From a bacterium (GTDB taxonomy: Bacteria > Armatimonadota > Chthonomonadetes > Chthonomonadales > Chthonomonadaceae): DNA of 9,471 nt. The stretch covers positions 1-9,471 of the forward strand of contig JAJZFK010000357.1 of assembly GCA_021805405.1 (NCBI GenBank). Reading direction: 5' to 3'. The position numbers were made by a program, and so were the translations under genes. The notes under the pieces were generated by a model. It was not told the origin of the DNA, did no database searches, and was given only the letters and a program-made list of their open reading frames with translations. Shown piece by piece: positions 1 through 6,545 of the stretch (position 1 is its first letter; every line of letters begins with the position of its first letter).

Positions 1-1914
1 GCATTTACACGTGACCCCTCCACTGGCGAAAACGCGATGTTTGGTGAGTATCTCATGAATGCACAGGGAGAAGATGTTGTTGCTGGCGTAAGAACCCCTG
101 TACCTATTGCTGAACTGGCCAAGCAGAATCCAGAGGTGTACAAGAACTTCCTTGATATCTCCAGTAAACTTGAGCATCATTACAAGGATATGCAGGATCT
201 TGAGTTCACCATTGAACACGGTAAGCTGTTTATGCTTCAGTGCCGCGTGGGTAAACGAACTGGTCCCGCTGCTGTCAAGATTGCGGTCGACATGGTGAAA
301 GAGGGCCTTATCAGCGAGACAGAGGCCATCATGCGTATTACAGGCTCGCATGTTGACCAGCTGCTTCATCCCCGTATAGACCCCGATGCTCTAAAGAACG
401 CTACGGTACTGGCTACCGGCCTGGCTGCCTCGCCTGGAGCAGCAGTGGGTAAAGCGGTATTCGACGCGGACTCGGCAGCTGAACATGGCGTACATGGCGG
501 CGCTGGCGAGAAGGTAATTCTTGTTCGCGACGAAACCAACCCGGACGACGTTCACGGTATGTTGGCATCGCAGGGTGTACTTACAGCTCGCGGTGGTAAA
601 ACCTCTCACGCAGCGGTAGTCGCACGTGGCTTCGGCATCCCCTGCGTAGCCGGCGCTGAGGCTCTTGCAGTAAGTGCTGAGCACAAGACGCTAACTGTTG
701 GTAACATTGTTGTGAAGGATGGCGATACCATCACACTCGATGGTTCTAGCGGCAAAGTGTATGTGGGTGCGCTGCCTCTTATTGCACCCGAGGTAAGTGG
801 CTCGTTCGGCGAATTAATGGTGTGGGCCGATAAAATCCGCACGATGAATGTGCGCGCTAACGCCGACAATCCTCGCGATGCCAAGCAGGCACTTGAACTG
901 GGAGCGGAAGGCATTGGCCTGTGTCGCACCGAGCATATGTTCTTTGAGCAGGAGAGGCTCCCCATCGTGCAGGAGATGATTCTTGCCCATGATGAGGCTA
1001 CACGCGAAAAGGCGCTGAACCGACTCCTGCCAATTCAGCAGAAGGACTTTGAGGGCATCTTTGAGGTCATGGCCGGTAAACCCGTTACCATCCGTCTTAT
1101 CGATCCCCCGCTGCATGAGTTCCTGCCTAGCCATGACACACTGCTAGGTGAAGTTACAGAACTGCGCGTTCGCGGTAACAACCCGGCAGAGCTGGCCAAA
1201 AAAGAAGCGCTCATGTTGGCGGTTGAAGGTATGCGAGAAGCCAACCCTATGATGGGCTTAAGGGGCTGTCGCCTGTCTATCGTCTTCCCAGGTATCGTTG
1301 CCATGCAGACGCGTGCAATCCTTCAGGCAGCAGCGGCAGTTAAGCGACGTGGCATCGACGTTCATCCTGAAATCATGATCCCACTGGTGGGCCATGTAAA
1401 TGAACTTAAGACCGTGCGGTCCAGCCTGGAGAAGGTGGCCAAAGAGGTCATCGATAATGCTGGTGTTGAGCTTAATTACATGTTTGGCACCATGATCGAG
1501 ATCCCACGAGCCACACTTATCGCCGATCAGCTGGCGGATCCTGAGAACGGCAATGCCGCATTCTTTAGCTTCGGTACCAATGATCTCACGCAGATGACAT
1601 TCGGCTTCAGCCGTGACGACGCTGGCAAGTTCCTCGTTCCTTATGTAGAGAATAAGATACTGCCAACCGACCCGTTTGATACCATCGATCAGGAAGGCGT
1701 TGGAGCCCTCATGAAGATGGCGGTTTCGGCCGCTCGCACGGTGAGGCCAGGTATCAAGCTCGGCATTTGTGGTGAGCACGGTGGCGAACCGGAGTCGGTG
1801 AAGTTCTGCTACCACATCGGCCTTAACTACGTTAGCTGCTCACCATTCCGCGTACCAGTAGCGCGCCTTGCAGCAGCACAGGCTACGCTACAAGGTGCCG
1901 AACGCGACAAATAA
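1..1914 (+). CDS. ppdK: Pyruvate, phosphate dikinase (5'-truncated by window edge)
   Basis: PPDK interconverts pyruvate + ATP + Pi with phosphoenolpyruvate + AMP + PPi in the cytoplasm. It links lower glycolysis to gluconeogenesis. The frame is open from base 1, so the gene starts outside the window. About 637 residues are visible against roughly 870-900 for the family, so most of the N-terminal ATP-grasp domain is missing. Visible parts are the end of the nucleotide-binding domain, the swivelling phosphohistidine domain with GGKTSHAA (catalytic His codon at 607-609), and the C-terminal PEP/pyruvate barrel. The barrel shows IRLIDPPLHEFLP, GLCRTEHMFF, FFSFGTNDLTQMTFG, GICGEHGGEP (catalytic Cys codon 1768-1770) and the terminal SCSPFRVPVARLAAAQA. 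The Thr before the active His, phosphorylated by PPDK regulatory proteins in plants and some bacteria, is conserved. No defect is seen. Confidence is very high because the motifs separate it from PEP synthase and PTS enzyme I. Confidence 0.97.
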   Translation, partial: AFTRDPSTGENAMFGEYLMNAQGEDVVAGVRTPVPIAELAKQNPEVYKNFLDISSKLEHHYKDMQDLEFTIEHGKLFMLQCRVGKRTGPAAVKIAVDMVKEGLISETEAIMRITGSHVDQLLHPRIDPDALKNATVLATGLAASPGAAVGKAVFDADSAAEHGVHGGAGEKVILVRDETNPDDVHGMLASQGVLTARGGKTSHAAVVARGFGIPCVAGAEALAVSAEHKTLTVGNIVVKDGDTITLDGSSGKVYVGALPLIAPEVSGSFGELMVWADKIRTMNVRANADNPRDAKQALELGAEGIGLCRTEHMFFEQERLPIVQEMILAHDEATREKALNRLLPIQQKDFEGIFEVMAGKPVTIRLIDPPLHEFLPSHDTLLGEVTELRVRGNNPAELAKKEALMLAVEGMREANPMMGLRGCRLSIVFPGIVAMQTRAILQAAAAVKRRGIDVHPEIMIPLVGHVNELKTVRSSLEKVAKEVIDNAGVELNYMFGTMIEIPRATLIADQLADPENGNAAFFSFGTNDLTQMTFGFSRDDAGKFLVPYVENKILPTDPFDTIDQEGVGALMKMAVSAARTVRPGIKLGICGEHGGEPESVKFCYHIGLNYVSCSPFRVPVARLAAAQATLQGAERDK

Positions 1915-1961
1915 GTCCGTACAGCACAATCAGGACATACCATTAACGGTATATGTAAAAG

Positions 1962-1990
1962 CAGGAGAGGAGCACTGTGCACCTCTCCTG
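1962..1990 (+). terminator. Stem-loop after ppdK, probable terminator
   Basis: A 9-bp perfect stem (CAGGAGAGG at 1962-1970 pairing with CCTCTCCTG at 1982-1990) continues past an A/A mismatch into GCA/TGC around a 3-base loop. It lies 47 bases after the ppdK stop. On the + strand there is no clear T-run behind it (TATTGCTATC follows). On the minus strand it is followed by CTTTT. Termination on the + strand is therefore inferred from position and stem strength. An mRNA 3'-stabilising hairpin is an alternative. Confidence 0.5.
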
Positions 1991-2073
1991 TATTGCTATC
2001 AAAAACTACCAACGAAAGACCAATGAGTGGCGGATAAATCCCGTTTCCGTGGCTCGTGTCCCTGGGAAATAAC

Positions 2074-2910
2074 ATGAACATTTCAATTGCGGGTTTTAGC
2101 GTACATGGGTTGCTGGCGAGTGGCTGTATAGACATCTTTGGATACCTTGAGTCGTGTCGTTACCGCTTTAATCTGGATACAGCCGATTTGTGGAATGGGA
2201 TGCTGGGGGGTATTGAACCAGACAGGGTGAAGCTGATTAAACACGCTGTTGACGAACGTGACCTGACGGTTGTGAATTACCACGCCGATGGCGTTCATGT
2301 TTGGGATGACGATGATAGCGTTCGTGAAGCCAACTACCGCGGCGCAATGCTGCACCTGGAAACCGCTGCGGCTCTTGGTGCGAAGACGGTAAGGATTGAC
2401 ACCGGTGGCAAGGTTGAACGCATTTCTTCCCGCCAGCTTGAGGTTGTAGCGAAAACATATCGTAAGTATTGCGAATTTGGCGCCCGACACGGATTTAAAG
2501 TTGGGCCAGAGAACCATTGGGGCCTTTCTCTCTTGCAGAGCAACATGCTAGACATTGCCGCAGCAGTCAACCATCCATCTTACGGCATCCTGCTGCACAT
2601 AGGACATTGGGAGCAGGGCGACCCCGTTGAGGGCGACCAGGCACTGGCACATTTGGCGGTTCACACCCATGTTGACGCTCGCATAGCACGTGATTGCCTA
2701 TTAGAGCGCATGTCGCTACTTACCGAGAATGGGTATACCGGCTGTTGGGGTGTAGAGCATCATAGTGCGCACAATGAGTATGTTGAAATTGGCTACCAGC
2801 TCGCGGCAGTAAGGCGCGCATGTACGCAGTTAAATATCGGCCGCAACAGTGTGCCCTATGGCGGTAACCCGCTTTTAACAGCGGAACAAGAACGTAGAGT
2901 TGGTGCTTAA
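2074..2910 (+). CDS. Xylose-isomerase-like TIM-barrel protein (sugar isomerase/epimerase or AP-endonuclease-2 family)
   Basis: A 278-residue cytoplasmic TIM-barrel protein of the sugar phosphate isomerase/epimerase superfamily, whose members isomerise or epimerise sugars and related polyols with a divalent metal. Metal-site candidates appear in the usual strand order: E146 in PENHWG, H175/H178 in LHIGHW, H197/H199 in AVHTHVDA, and E228 in WGVEHH near the last strand. GAKTVRIDTGG is a typical mid-barrel strand. I chose ATG 2074 because GGGA at 2063-2066 precedes it with suitable spacing. An in-frame GTG at 2056 would add six residues but has no ribosome binding site. The gene lies about 160 bases after ppdK across a stem-loop, so co-transcription is uncertain. 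Its stop codon falls inside the Pho-type repeat array. The substrate cannot be read from the sequence: inosose-related, tagatose/psicose-type epimerase or endonuclease IV-like activity are all possible. The family is confident, the reaction unknown. Confidence 0.87.
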   Translation: MNISIAGFSVHGLLASGCIDIFGYLESCRYRFNLDTADLWNGMLGGIEPDRVKLIKHAVDERDLTVVNYHADGVHVWDDDDSVREANYRGAMLHLETAAALGAKTVRIDTGGKVERISSRQLEVVAKTYRKYCEFGARHGFKVGPENHWGLSLLQSNMLDIAAAVNHPSYGILLHIGHWEQGDPVEGDQALAHLAVHTHVDARIARDCLLERMSLLTENGYTGCWGVEHHSAHNEYVEIGYQLAAVRRACTQLNIGRNSVPYGGNPLLTAEQERRVGA

Positions 2911-2950
2911 CATAAAATTAATGGAGCGTTAATGCTACGTTAATGTAGCA
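2907..2950 (+). promoter_or_regulatory. Four 11-bp direct repeats resembling a Pho box (PhoP/PhoB-type)
   Basis: Four hexamers start exactly 11 bp apart: TTAACA at 2907, then TTAATG at 2918, 2929 and 2940, each followed by a 5-bp spacer. The last two spacers share a partial CTACG/TAGCA character. Known biology: response regulators of the PhoP/PhoB (OmpR) family bind tandem hexamers with 11-bp period, and the Bacillus PhoP consensus is close to TTAACA. The first unit overlaps the stop codon of the TIM-barrel gene. A weak -10-like GATAGT lies at 2961-2966, 15 bp after the last hexamer. Inference: a phosphate-responsive or related OmpR-family regulator binding here and acting on whatever is transcribed to the right. 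No pho gene is visible in the window, so the regulator's identity is not shown. Confidence 0.55.
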
Positions 2951-2967
2951 GTGATATCCTGATAGTG

Positions 2968-3001
2968 CGCTCACTCTCCGAGCGACGATCACCCTTTTTT
3001 T
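2968..3001 (+). other. Weak stem-loop followed by T7 run
   Basis: A short hairpin, CGCTC (2968-2972) with GAGCG (2980-2984) around a 7-base loop, is enclosed by a distal pairing GTGAT (2951-2955) with ATCAC (2988-2992). Two C residues and then seven T residues (2995-3001) follow. The T-run suggests a terminator for read-through from the TIM-barrel gene, but the inner stem is short and separated from the T-run by ten bases. It may instead be structure within a short RNA ending at the next terminator. Confidence 0.35.
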
Positions 3002-3023
3002 GTAAGTTAGTCTTTTTAAAGTA

Positions 3024-3056
3024 GCCGGCCATCATTTTGAGGGCCGGCAATTTTTT
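3024..3056 (+). terminator. Strong intrinsic (Rho-independent) terminator
   Basis: A perfect 7-bp all-GC stem, GCCGGCC (3024-3030) with GGCCGGC (3042-3048), has an 11-base loop and is followed by AATTTTTT (3049-3056). This is a textbook intrinsic terminator on the + strand. It ends transcription from the TIM-barrel gene or from the Pho-type array, and separates both from the downstream DinB-like operon. Confidence 0.9.
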
Positions 3057-3068
3057 GTGCGGCTACAA

Positions 3069-3099
3069 TGTAAGGGAAGAACATAGCTACCCTCTTACA
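3069..3099. promoter_or_regulatory. Inverted repeat in the leader/promoter region of the DinB-like operon
   Basis: TGTAAG (3069-3074) and CTTACA (3094-3099) form an inverted repeat 19 bases apart. As RNA the stem extends to 8 bp with one G-U pair. It lies between the terminator at 3024-3056 and a -10-like TATTAT at 3104-3109, so it could be an operator for the operon starting at 3144. No convincing -35 hexamer accompanies TATTAT, so the promoter assignment is weak. Confidence 0.3.
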
Positions 3100-3127
3100 C
3101 GGGTATTATCTAGTAGGTTGAAAATAC

Positions 3128-3133
3128 AAGGAG
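3128..3133 (+). promoter_or_regulatory. Ribosome binding site deciding the DinB-like start
   Basis: AAGGAG at 3128-3133 is a strong Shine-Dalgarno. Only one base separates it from the first ATG (3135), which is too close. The in-frame ATG at 3144 lies 10 bases away and is the more likely start. The ATG at 3150 is 16 bases away and less likely. Confidence 0.6.
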
Positions 3134-3143
3134 CATGAATTTA

Positions 3144-3620
3144 ATGACAATGTGTCCATTCGATCCGCGAGCTTTTCTTATAAATGGTATAGAGAAGGGT
3201 GCTGCACGCCTGAGTTCAGATCTTAGGGCCATCCCTACGACGGTTGCCACAACATCGTCTGCTGCTGGTGTGCGAACTGCAGTAAATATCGTGGCAGAGT
3301 GCGGCGTTCTTAGTGGGTACCTTGCCGATAAAATTATTGATCACGGATATTCGGCTGATCATGACGAACTCGTGTCGACTACCGGGAAGTATGATACTGT
3401 GGAGTCGGCCCTACAGTGCCTAACAGATAACACTAATAAGCTTGTGACAGCAATAAATGCACTGGATGAGCACTCCCTTCAGACGGAAGTAGAGCTTTTT
3501 GGTCGACAGTGGTCGCTATTTGAGCTCTGCGCGCTTAACATTTCGCACCTGTCTTACCATGATGGCCAGCTGAATTACATTCAGACACTTCATGGCGACG
3601 GCGAGAACCACTGGGGCTAG
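3144..3620 (+). CDS. DinB-like four-helix-bundle protein, first metal ligand apparently lost
   Basis: A 158-residue soluble protein resembling the DinB/YfiT superfamily, four-helix bundles that usually hold a divalent metal with three His. Some members are thiol (bacillithiol or mycothiol) S-transferases. The C-terminal signature is clear: NISHLSYHDGQLNYIQTLHGDGE, in which HxxxH gives two ligands, followed by a typical YIQTL helix. The expected first His, in the early helix here read as NIVAECGVLSGYLAD, is not visible. Metal binding may therefore be altered or use Glu/Cys. Start ATG 3144 is chosen from the spacing to AAGGAG; ATG 3135 would add three residues. The stop is only three bases before the cysteine hydrolase start, so the two are very likely one operon. 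The family call rests mainly on the C-terminal motif; the enzymatic role is unknown. Confidence 0.78.
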   Translation: MTMCPFDPRAFLINGIEKGAARLSSDLRAIPTTVATTSSAAGVRTAVNIVAECGVLSGYLADKIIDHGYSADHDELVSTTGKYDTVESALQCLTDNTNKLVTAINALDEHSLQTEVELFGRQWSLFELCALNISHLSYHDGQLNYIQTLHGDGENHWG

Positions 3621-3623
3621 GTT

Positions 3624-4427
3624 ATGCCGCAAGACGAGACGCACCTGCTAATCATAGATCCACAAGAGGATTTCTGCAACCCGCAAACTGGGGCGCTCTA
3701 TGTGCCGGGTGCGGACAAGGACATGGAGCGTCTCGCGCTTCTTATTGACAAACTAGGTTCAACTATAAAACGAATAGATGTTACGTTGGACAGCCATCAC
3801 GCCATCCAGATTTTCCATGGTGCCTTCTGGCAGGATCCGGCCGGCAACCCTCCTGCGCCGTTCACGACCATCTCGGCGGCGCAGGTGGAAGATGGAGTCT
3901 GGCGGACACGTTGGCCAGAACACGCAGCTACTGCGGCCCGCTACACTCGCGCCCTTGAAGATACTCAAAAGTACCGCCTTACTATATGGCCTACGCACTG
4001 CCTTATTGGTAGTAGGGGAGCGCTTGTATACGCGCCGCTTTTTCAAGCCCTTCAAGGCTGGGAGCGAAGCACGGGCCGGAGTGTTTGTTATCGTTTGAAG
4101 GGTGAGAACCAGTTCACCGAGCACTACAGTGCCATACACGCAGAAGTGCCGGTTACAAGTGATCCTTGTACATTGGCCGATAGGGAATGGATCACCAGTG
4201 TGACGAACTGTACCAGATTGTTGCTAGCTGGTGAGGCGCTGTCGCACTGCTTCCTGAGTACTGTGACCGATTTGGCGGATCTGCACCGCGACGCGATTCG
4301 CCAGATTACAATTTTGACCGACGCTTGCAGCAGCATACCCGGTTTCGAGCAGGAGTGCGCGCTATTTCTCGGTACAATGCAGAAACACGGTGCGCGCCTG
4401 GCGCAGTGCGCAGATTTAACGGCATAG
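3624..4427 (+). CDS. Nicotinamidase/isochorismatase-type cysteine hydrolase
   Basis: A 267-residue cytoplasmic hydrolase of the isochorismatase-like fold. Nucleophile and metal residues fit the nicotinamidase branch: D12 in LLIIDPQEDF, D56 and H58 in TLDSHH, H65, H125 in IWPTHC, K159 in RLKGEN followed by YSAI, and C209 in AGEALSHC. Together they give the Asp-Lys-Cys triad and a PncA-like Asp/His metal site. Nicotinamidases of about 180-215 residues convert nicotinamide to nicotinate for NAD salvage. This protein is longer, mainly through an insertion between about residues 70 and 118, before WPTHC, so a larger amide substrate is equally possible. It starts three bases after the DinB-like stop with only a weak AGG upstream, which suggests translational coupling. 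The fold and active site are confident; the substrate is not. Confidence 0.88.
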   Translation: MPQDETHLLIIDPQEDFCNPQTGALYVPGADKDMERLALLIDKLGSTIKRIDVTLDSHHAIQIFHGAFWQDPAGNPPAPFTTISAAQVEDGVWRTRWPEHAATAARYTRALEDTQKYRLTIWPTHCLIGSRGALVYAPLFQALQGWERSTGRSVCYRLKGENQFTEHYSAIHAEVPVTSDPCTLADREWITSVTNCTRLLLAGEALSHCFLSTVTDLADLHRDAIRQITILTDACSSIPGFEQECALFLGTMQKHGARLAQCADLTA

Positions 4428-4468
4428 ACCGAAGCTGCAAGCAAGCGCGCGTGCCTCTACCTTTTGGA

Positions 4469-4675
4469 CTAACGACGGGCCGATCGCACCACGTTTTCCA
4501 CCAGGATGACGGCTATTCCTACAGCAAACAATGGTCCCCGCCACGCTGAAACCGTGGGGACACGTGCGAGGCCAAACGCTACAATTACAATCCACACTAC
4601 GCTAGCAATGGCCAGGCTGCCGTCGTCAACAAAAAGTCCAATAAACTCCTTAAGGGCTTCACTTATTGCATTCAT
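4469..4675 (-). CDS. Small two-helix membrane protein coupled to the COG4280-type gene
   Basis: A 68-residue protein with two hydrophobic segments, about residues 20-37 (IASVVWIVIVAFGLA) and 45-62 (GPLFAVGIAVILVENVV), and a basic C-terminal tail (RSARR). Its ATG overlaps the stop of the upstream membrane protein gene as ATGA (4672-4675). A strong GGAGG lies seven bases before the start, inside the last codons of the upstream gene. This arrangement supports translational coupling and near-equal production, so a small subunit or accessory factor of the large membrane protein is the natural inference. No family with known function is recognised. The gene converges with the cysteine hydrolase, 41 bases separating the two stops, and no clear terminator is seen between them. 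Confidence 0.8.
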   Translation of the reverse strand: MNAISEALKEFIGLFVDDGSLAIASVVWIVIVAFGLARVPTVSAWRGPLFAVGIAVILVENVVRSARR

Positions 4676-5430
4676 CCCGCCGCCTCCGTTTCAGTAGCCG
4701 ATACTTTTGTTGAACCTCGAGTAATCGAAACTCCGATAAGTGAAGCAACCAGGAACAGCGCTGCTAAACCGAGCAGGGACTCATCCCTACCTGGCCAGAC
4801 CATACCAGATCCCTCCCCGATCCAGAATGTGCCGAAAGCAGTTAAGATGACCCCAACTGCGTATTTAAGGGTGTTTTCTGGTATGCGGGTGAGTGGCTTG
4901 TGAATTGCAATGCCTAACGTAATCACGACGATTCCTGCTGCAAGTGCGCCCGCGGAAGCTGGTATAAGCATCCCGTTAGCACCGGTAGCGATGACAATGA
5001 AGACAACCTCCAGCCCCTCCAAAACTACAGCCTTGAAGGCGGTGATAACCGCAACGCCATCTAGTGATGAAGACCCATGGGCCACGCCACCAAGTTTAAC
5101 CCGAGTCTTTTCATAGGCTGCTGCCTCGTCGTGCAGGCTGATTTTGCCACCTGCCCGTAGTACCGCCTTGCGCAGCCATCGGATACCGAACAGGAGTAAC
5201 AGGATACCTATAACCAATTGCAGATCATGGAGAGGTACACGGTTGAGAGCGGGACCGAAGATCGCGACCATAAGCACCAACAGCGCCACACCTGCAAATG
5301 TGCCATACAACGCAGATTTCCAGCCGCGAATGGTTCCTACCGCCAGAACAATCGTAAGTGCTTCCACGAATTCCACCATGGAGGCGAGGAATGAGGCAAT
5401 CAGGGCCGGGCCAACATGAGTCCATGTCAT
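4672..5430 (-). CDS. COG4280-type polytopic membrane protein with duplicated ExxE motif
   Basis: A 252-residue inner-membrane protein with about six or seven helices. Two related halves are visible. Half one has EFVEALTIVLAVG (E20, E23) followed by a VIGILLLLFGIRWL helix. Half two has LEGLEVVFIVIATG (E138, E141) followed by AVGVILTAFGTFWI. A hydrophilic loop of about 30 residues (residues 94-124) links them. Paired acidic ExxE motifs in duplicated halves recall cation transporters such as FTR1 permeases and TMEM165/GDT1 proteins, so transport of a metal cation is a reasonable hypothesis. I recognise the sequence as the uncharacterised COG4280 type. ATG 5430 is preceded by AGGAG nine bases away. 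It is the first gene of a two-gene unit with the 68-residue membrane protein. A promoter-like TAAAAT and an inverted repeat lie just upstream. The family is fairly confident; the substrate is unknown. Confidence 0.85.
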   Translation of the reverse strand: MTWTHVGPALIASFLASMVEFVEALTIVLAVGTIRGWKSALYGTFAGVALLVLMVAIFGPALNRVPLHDLQLVIGILLLLFGIRWLRKAVLRAGGKISLHDEAAAYEKTRVKLGGVAHGSSSLDGVAVITAFKAVVLEGLEVVFIVIATGANGMLIPASAGALAAGIVVITLGIAIHKPLTRIPENTLKYAVGVILTAFGTFWIGEGSGMVWPGRDESLLGLAALFLVASLIGVSITRGSTKVSATETEAAG

Positions 5431-5477
5431 GGTTCCGATCTCCTATTCTTAGCACAGGCATTCTAAATTCAACTTAA

Positions 5478-5504
5478 ATTTTACCCTAACATTGCTTCGG
5501 GTAA
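5478..5504 (-). promoter_or_regulatory. Putative promoter -10 with overlapping dyad upstream of the COG4280-type gene
   Basis: On the minus strand TAAAAT (5478-5483) is a good -10. A 6-bp inverted repeat, TTACCC (5481-5486) and GGGTAA (5499-5504), overlaps the -10 and the -35 position. The -35 itself is weak (TTACCC on the minus strand, 16 or 17 bases away). Such a placement suits a repressor or an activator replacing a poor -35. The transcript would start near 5471 and have a leader of about 40 bases carrying AGGAG. The same dyad could instead be a weak terminator for the HEAT-like gene, although no T-run follows. Confidence 0.4.
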
Positions 5505-5544
5505 CCTGAGAATAGGCTCAAGATGAGGAAACGCAGCGGTCGGC

Positions 5545-6540
5545 CTATGCTTGTGCATTGCGTTCGGTGTCGTGAAGAAGTCTGCCGTCATCCGAGGCTG
5601 TTTCGCCCGTTGATGGTGTGCGCAGCAACTTGTCGGTCTGCAGATTTGCCGTGGAAGATGCTCTAAGAAGGGTGGAAGCCTCAGCCGTGATACGAATTCG
5701 CTCCATGAGCAGGGGGAGGCAGGCCATCGCCGCTTGGCGCACCATGGGCGAGCGGTCATATTGCGCGGCCTGCTCAACTACCCACACCGCACTCGTATCA
5801 CCTGTTTGTTCCAGGCACTTAAGGGCGGCGAGCTTCAGTTCCGTATCGCCGCGATCTACTAGCGTGATGATTGCCTGCTTCTGCGCCTTGTCGAAATAGC
5901 GCGCATCGCTGGCCCTCGCCTGGGGCAGCAGGCTAAGTAGTGCCCGCCGGGTGACAAACTTCATTCTTCGATCATGGAAGTCGTTATGGGTTTGAGCAAG
6001 TATCCCTACTGCTCGCGGTTCATTGGCATCAACAAGCGATTCAACAGCGGTGTTAATCTGGCGACTATCCATTACCGAATTACCACCCACAATCATAAAC
6101 ACCCACCATATGTTTGAAAAGCCCTGGTGCAACTCCGATGAAAGCATGGAGAGGTAAAGAAGTCCCAGGACAACAGCCAAAATGATCTTCCTTCTTCGAG
6201 CGCGCTGAACTGTCTTCAAGGCACTTCTAAGTTGCGCGATACATCGTTCAGTCTCTACGTGCAACTGCTGTTGGTCAATGGTTACAGGGGCCCATGCTGC
6301 AGGTGCCGGACGTATCGCGAGTGTCTTCGCCGTGAGTAGCTTATGGTTAATTGCGAATTGAAGGGCGGACTGTATGGTGGTGAGGTCGGTAGCGACCTGG
6401 ACGTAGTACGGCGACGACGGATCGGCCAGTGCCTCTTCAACGGTGGCATTCTGCGAGGTGGCGCTGGTAGAGCCACTGGCATCGTAACCTTCGAACTGCC
6501 ACGAAATCCCTGGCTGACTGGTGGAAGTGATCCTTTGCAT
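5545..6540 (-). CDS. Membrane-anchored protein with HEAT-like helical repeats
   Basis: A hypothetical protein of 331 residues from ATG 6540. The N-terminal ~110 residues are hydrophilic and Ser/Thr/Ala-rich, perhaps with a helical region at 49-70. A basic RRRK (115-118) precedes a hydrophobic pair at about 119-135 and 141-153. The C-terminal part is alpha-helical, with HEAT/Armadillo-like units such as DTELKLAALKCLEQTGD and SPMVRQAAMACLPLLMERI, then a polar tail. HEAT repeats usually mediate protein binding; no enzymatic motif is seen. The start is inferred: no Shine-Dalgarno precedes ATG 6540, but a TACAAT -10 ends five bases before it, which would give a leaderless mRNA. The frame stays open upstream to a TTG at 6615, but that start lacks a ribosome binding site. 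No functional partner is evident; the COG4280-type gene follows after 114 bases. Confidence 0.72.
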   Translation of the reverse strand: MQRITSTSQPGISWQFEGYDASGSTSATSQNATVEEALADPSSPYYVQVATDLTTIQSALQFAINHKLLTAKTLAIRPAPAAWAPVTIDQQQLHVETERCIAQLRSALKTVQRARRRKIILAVVLGLLYLSMLSSELHQGFSNIWWVFMIVGGNSVMDSRQINTAVESLVDANEPRAVGILAQTHNDFHDRRMKFVTRRALLSLLPQARASDARYFDKAQKQAIITLVDRGDTELKLAALKCLEQTGDTSAVWVVEQAAQYDRSPMVRQAAMACLPLLMERIRITAEASTLLRASSTANLQTDKLLRTPSTGETASDDGRLLHDTERNAQA

Positions 6541-6545
6541 AATAA

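Noticed and set aside
1258..1815. Long open frame (185 codons) on the minus strand
   Set aside because: It lies wholly inside the highly conserved C-terminal barrel of ppdK and its translation resembles no family. It is an antisense shadow.
3759..4139. Minus-strand open frame of 126 codons and a + strand frame at 3778-4098
   Set aside because: Both overlap the cysteine hydrolase gene through its active-site region and give Arg/Ser/Pro-rich low-information translations.
5144..5419. Open frame on the + strand opposite the COG4280-type gene
   Set aside because: The minus-strand frame encodes a coherent duplicated membrane protein with a good start. The + strand translation is a Ser/Thr/Arg/Pro-rich shadow.
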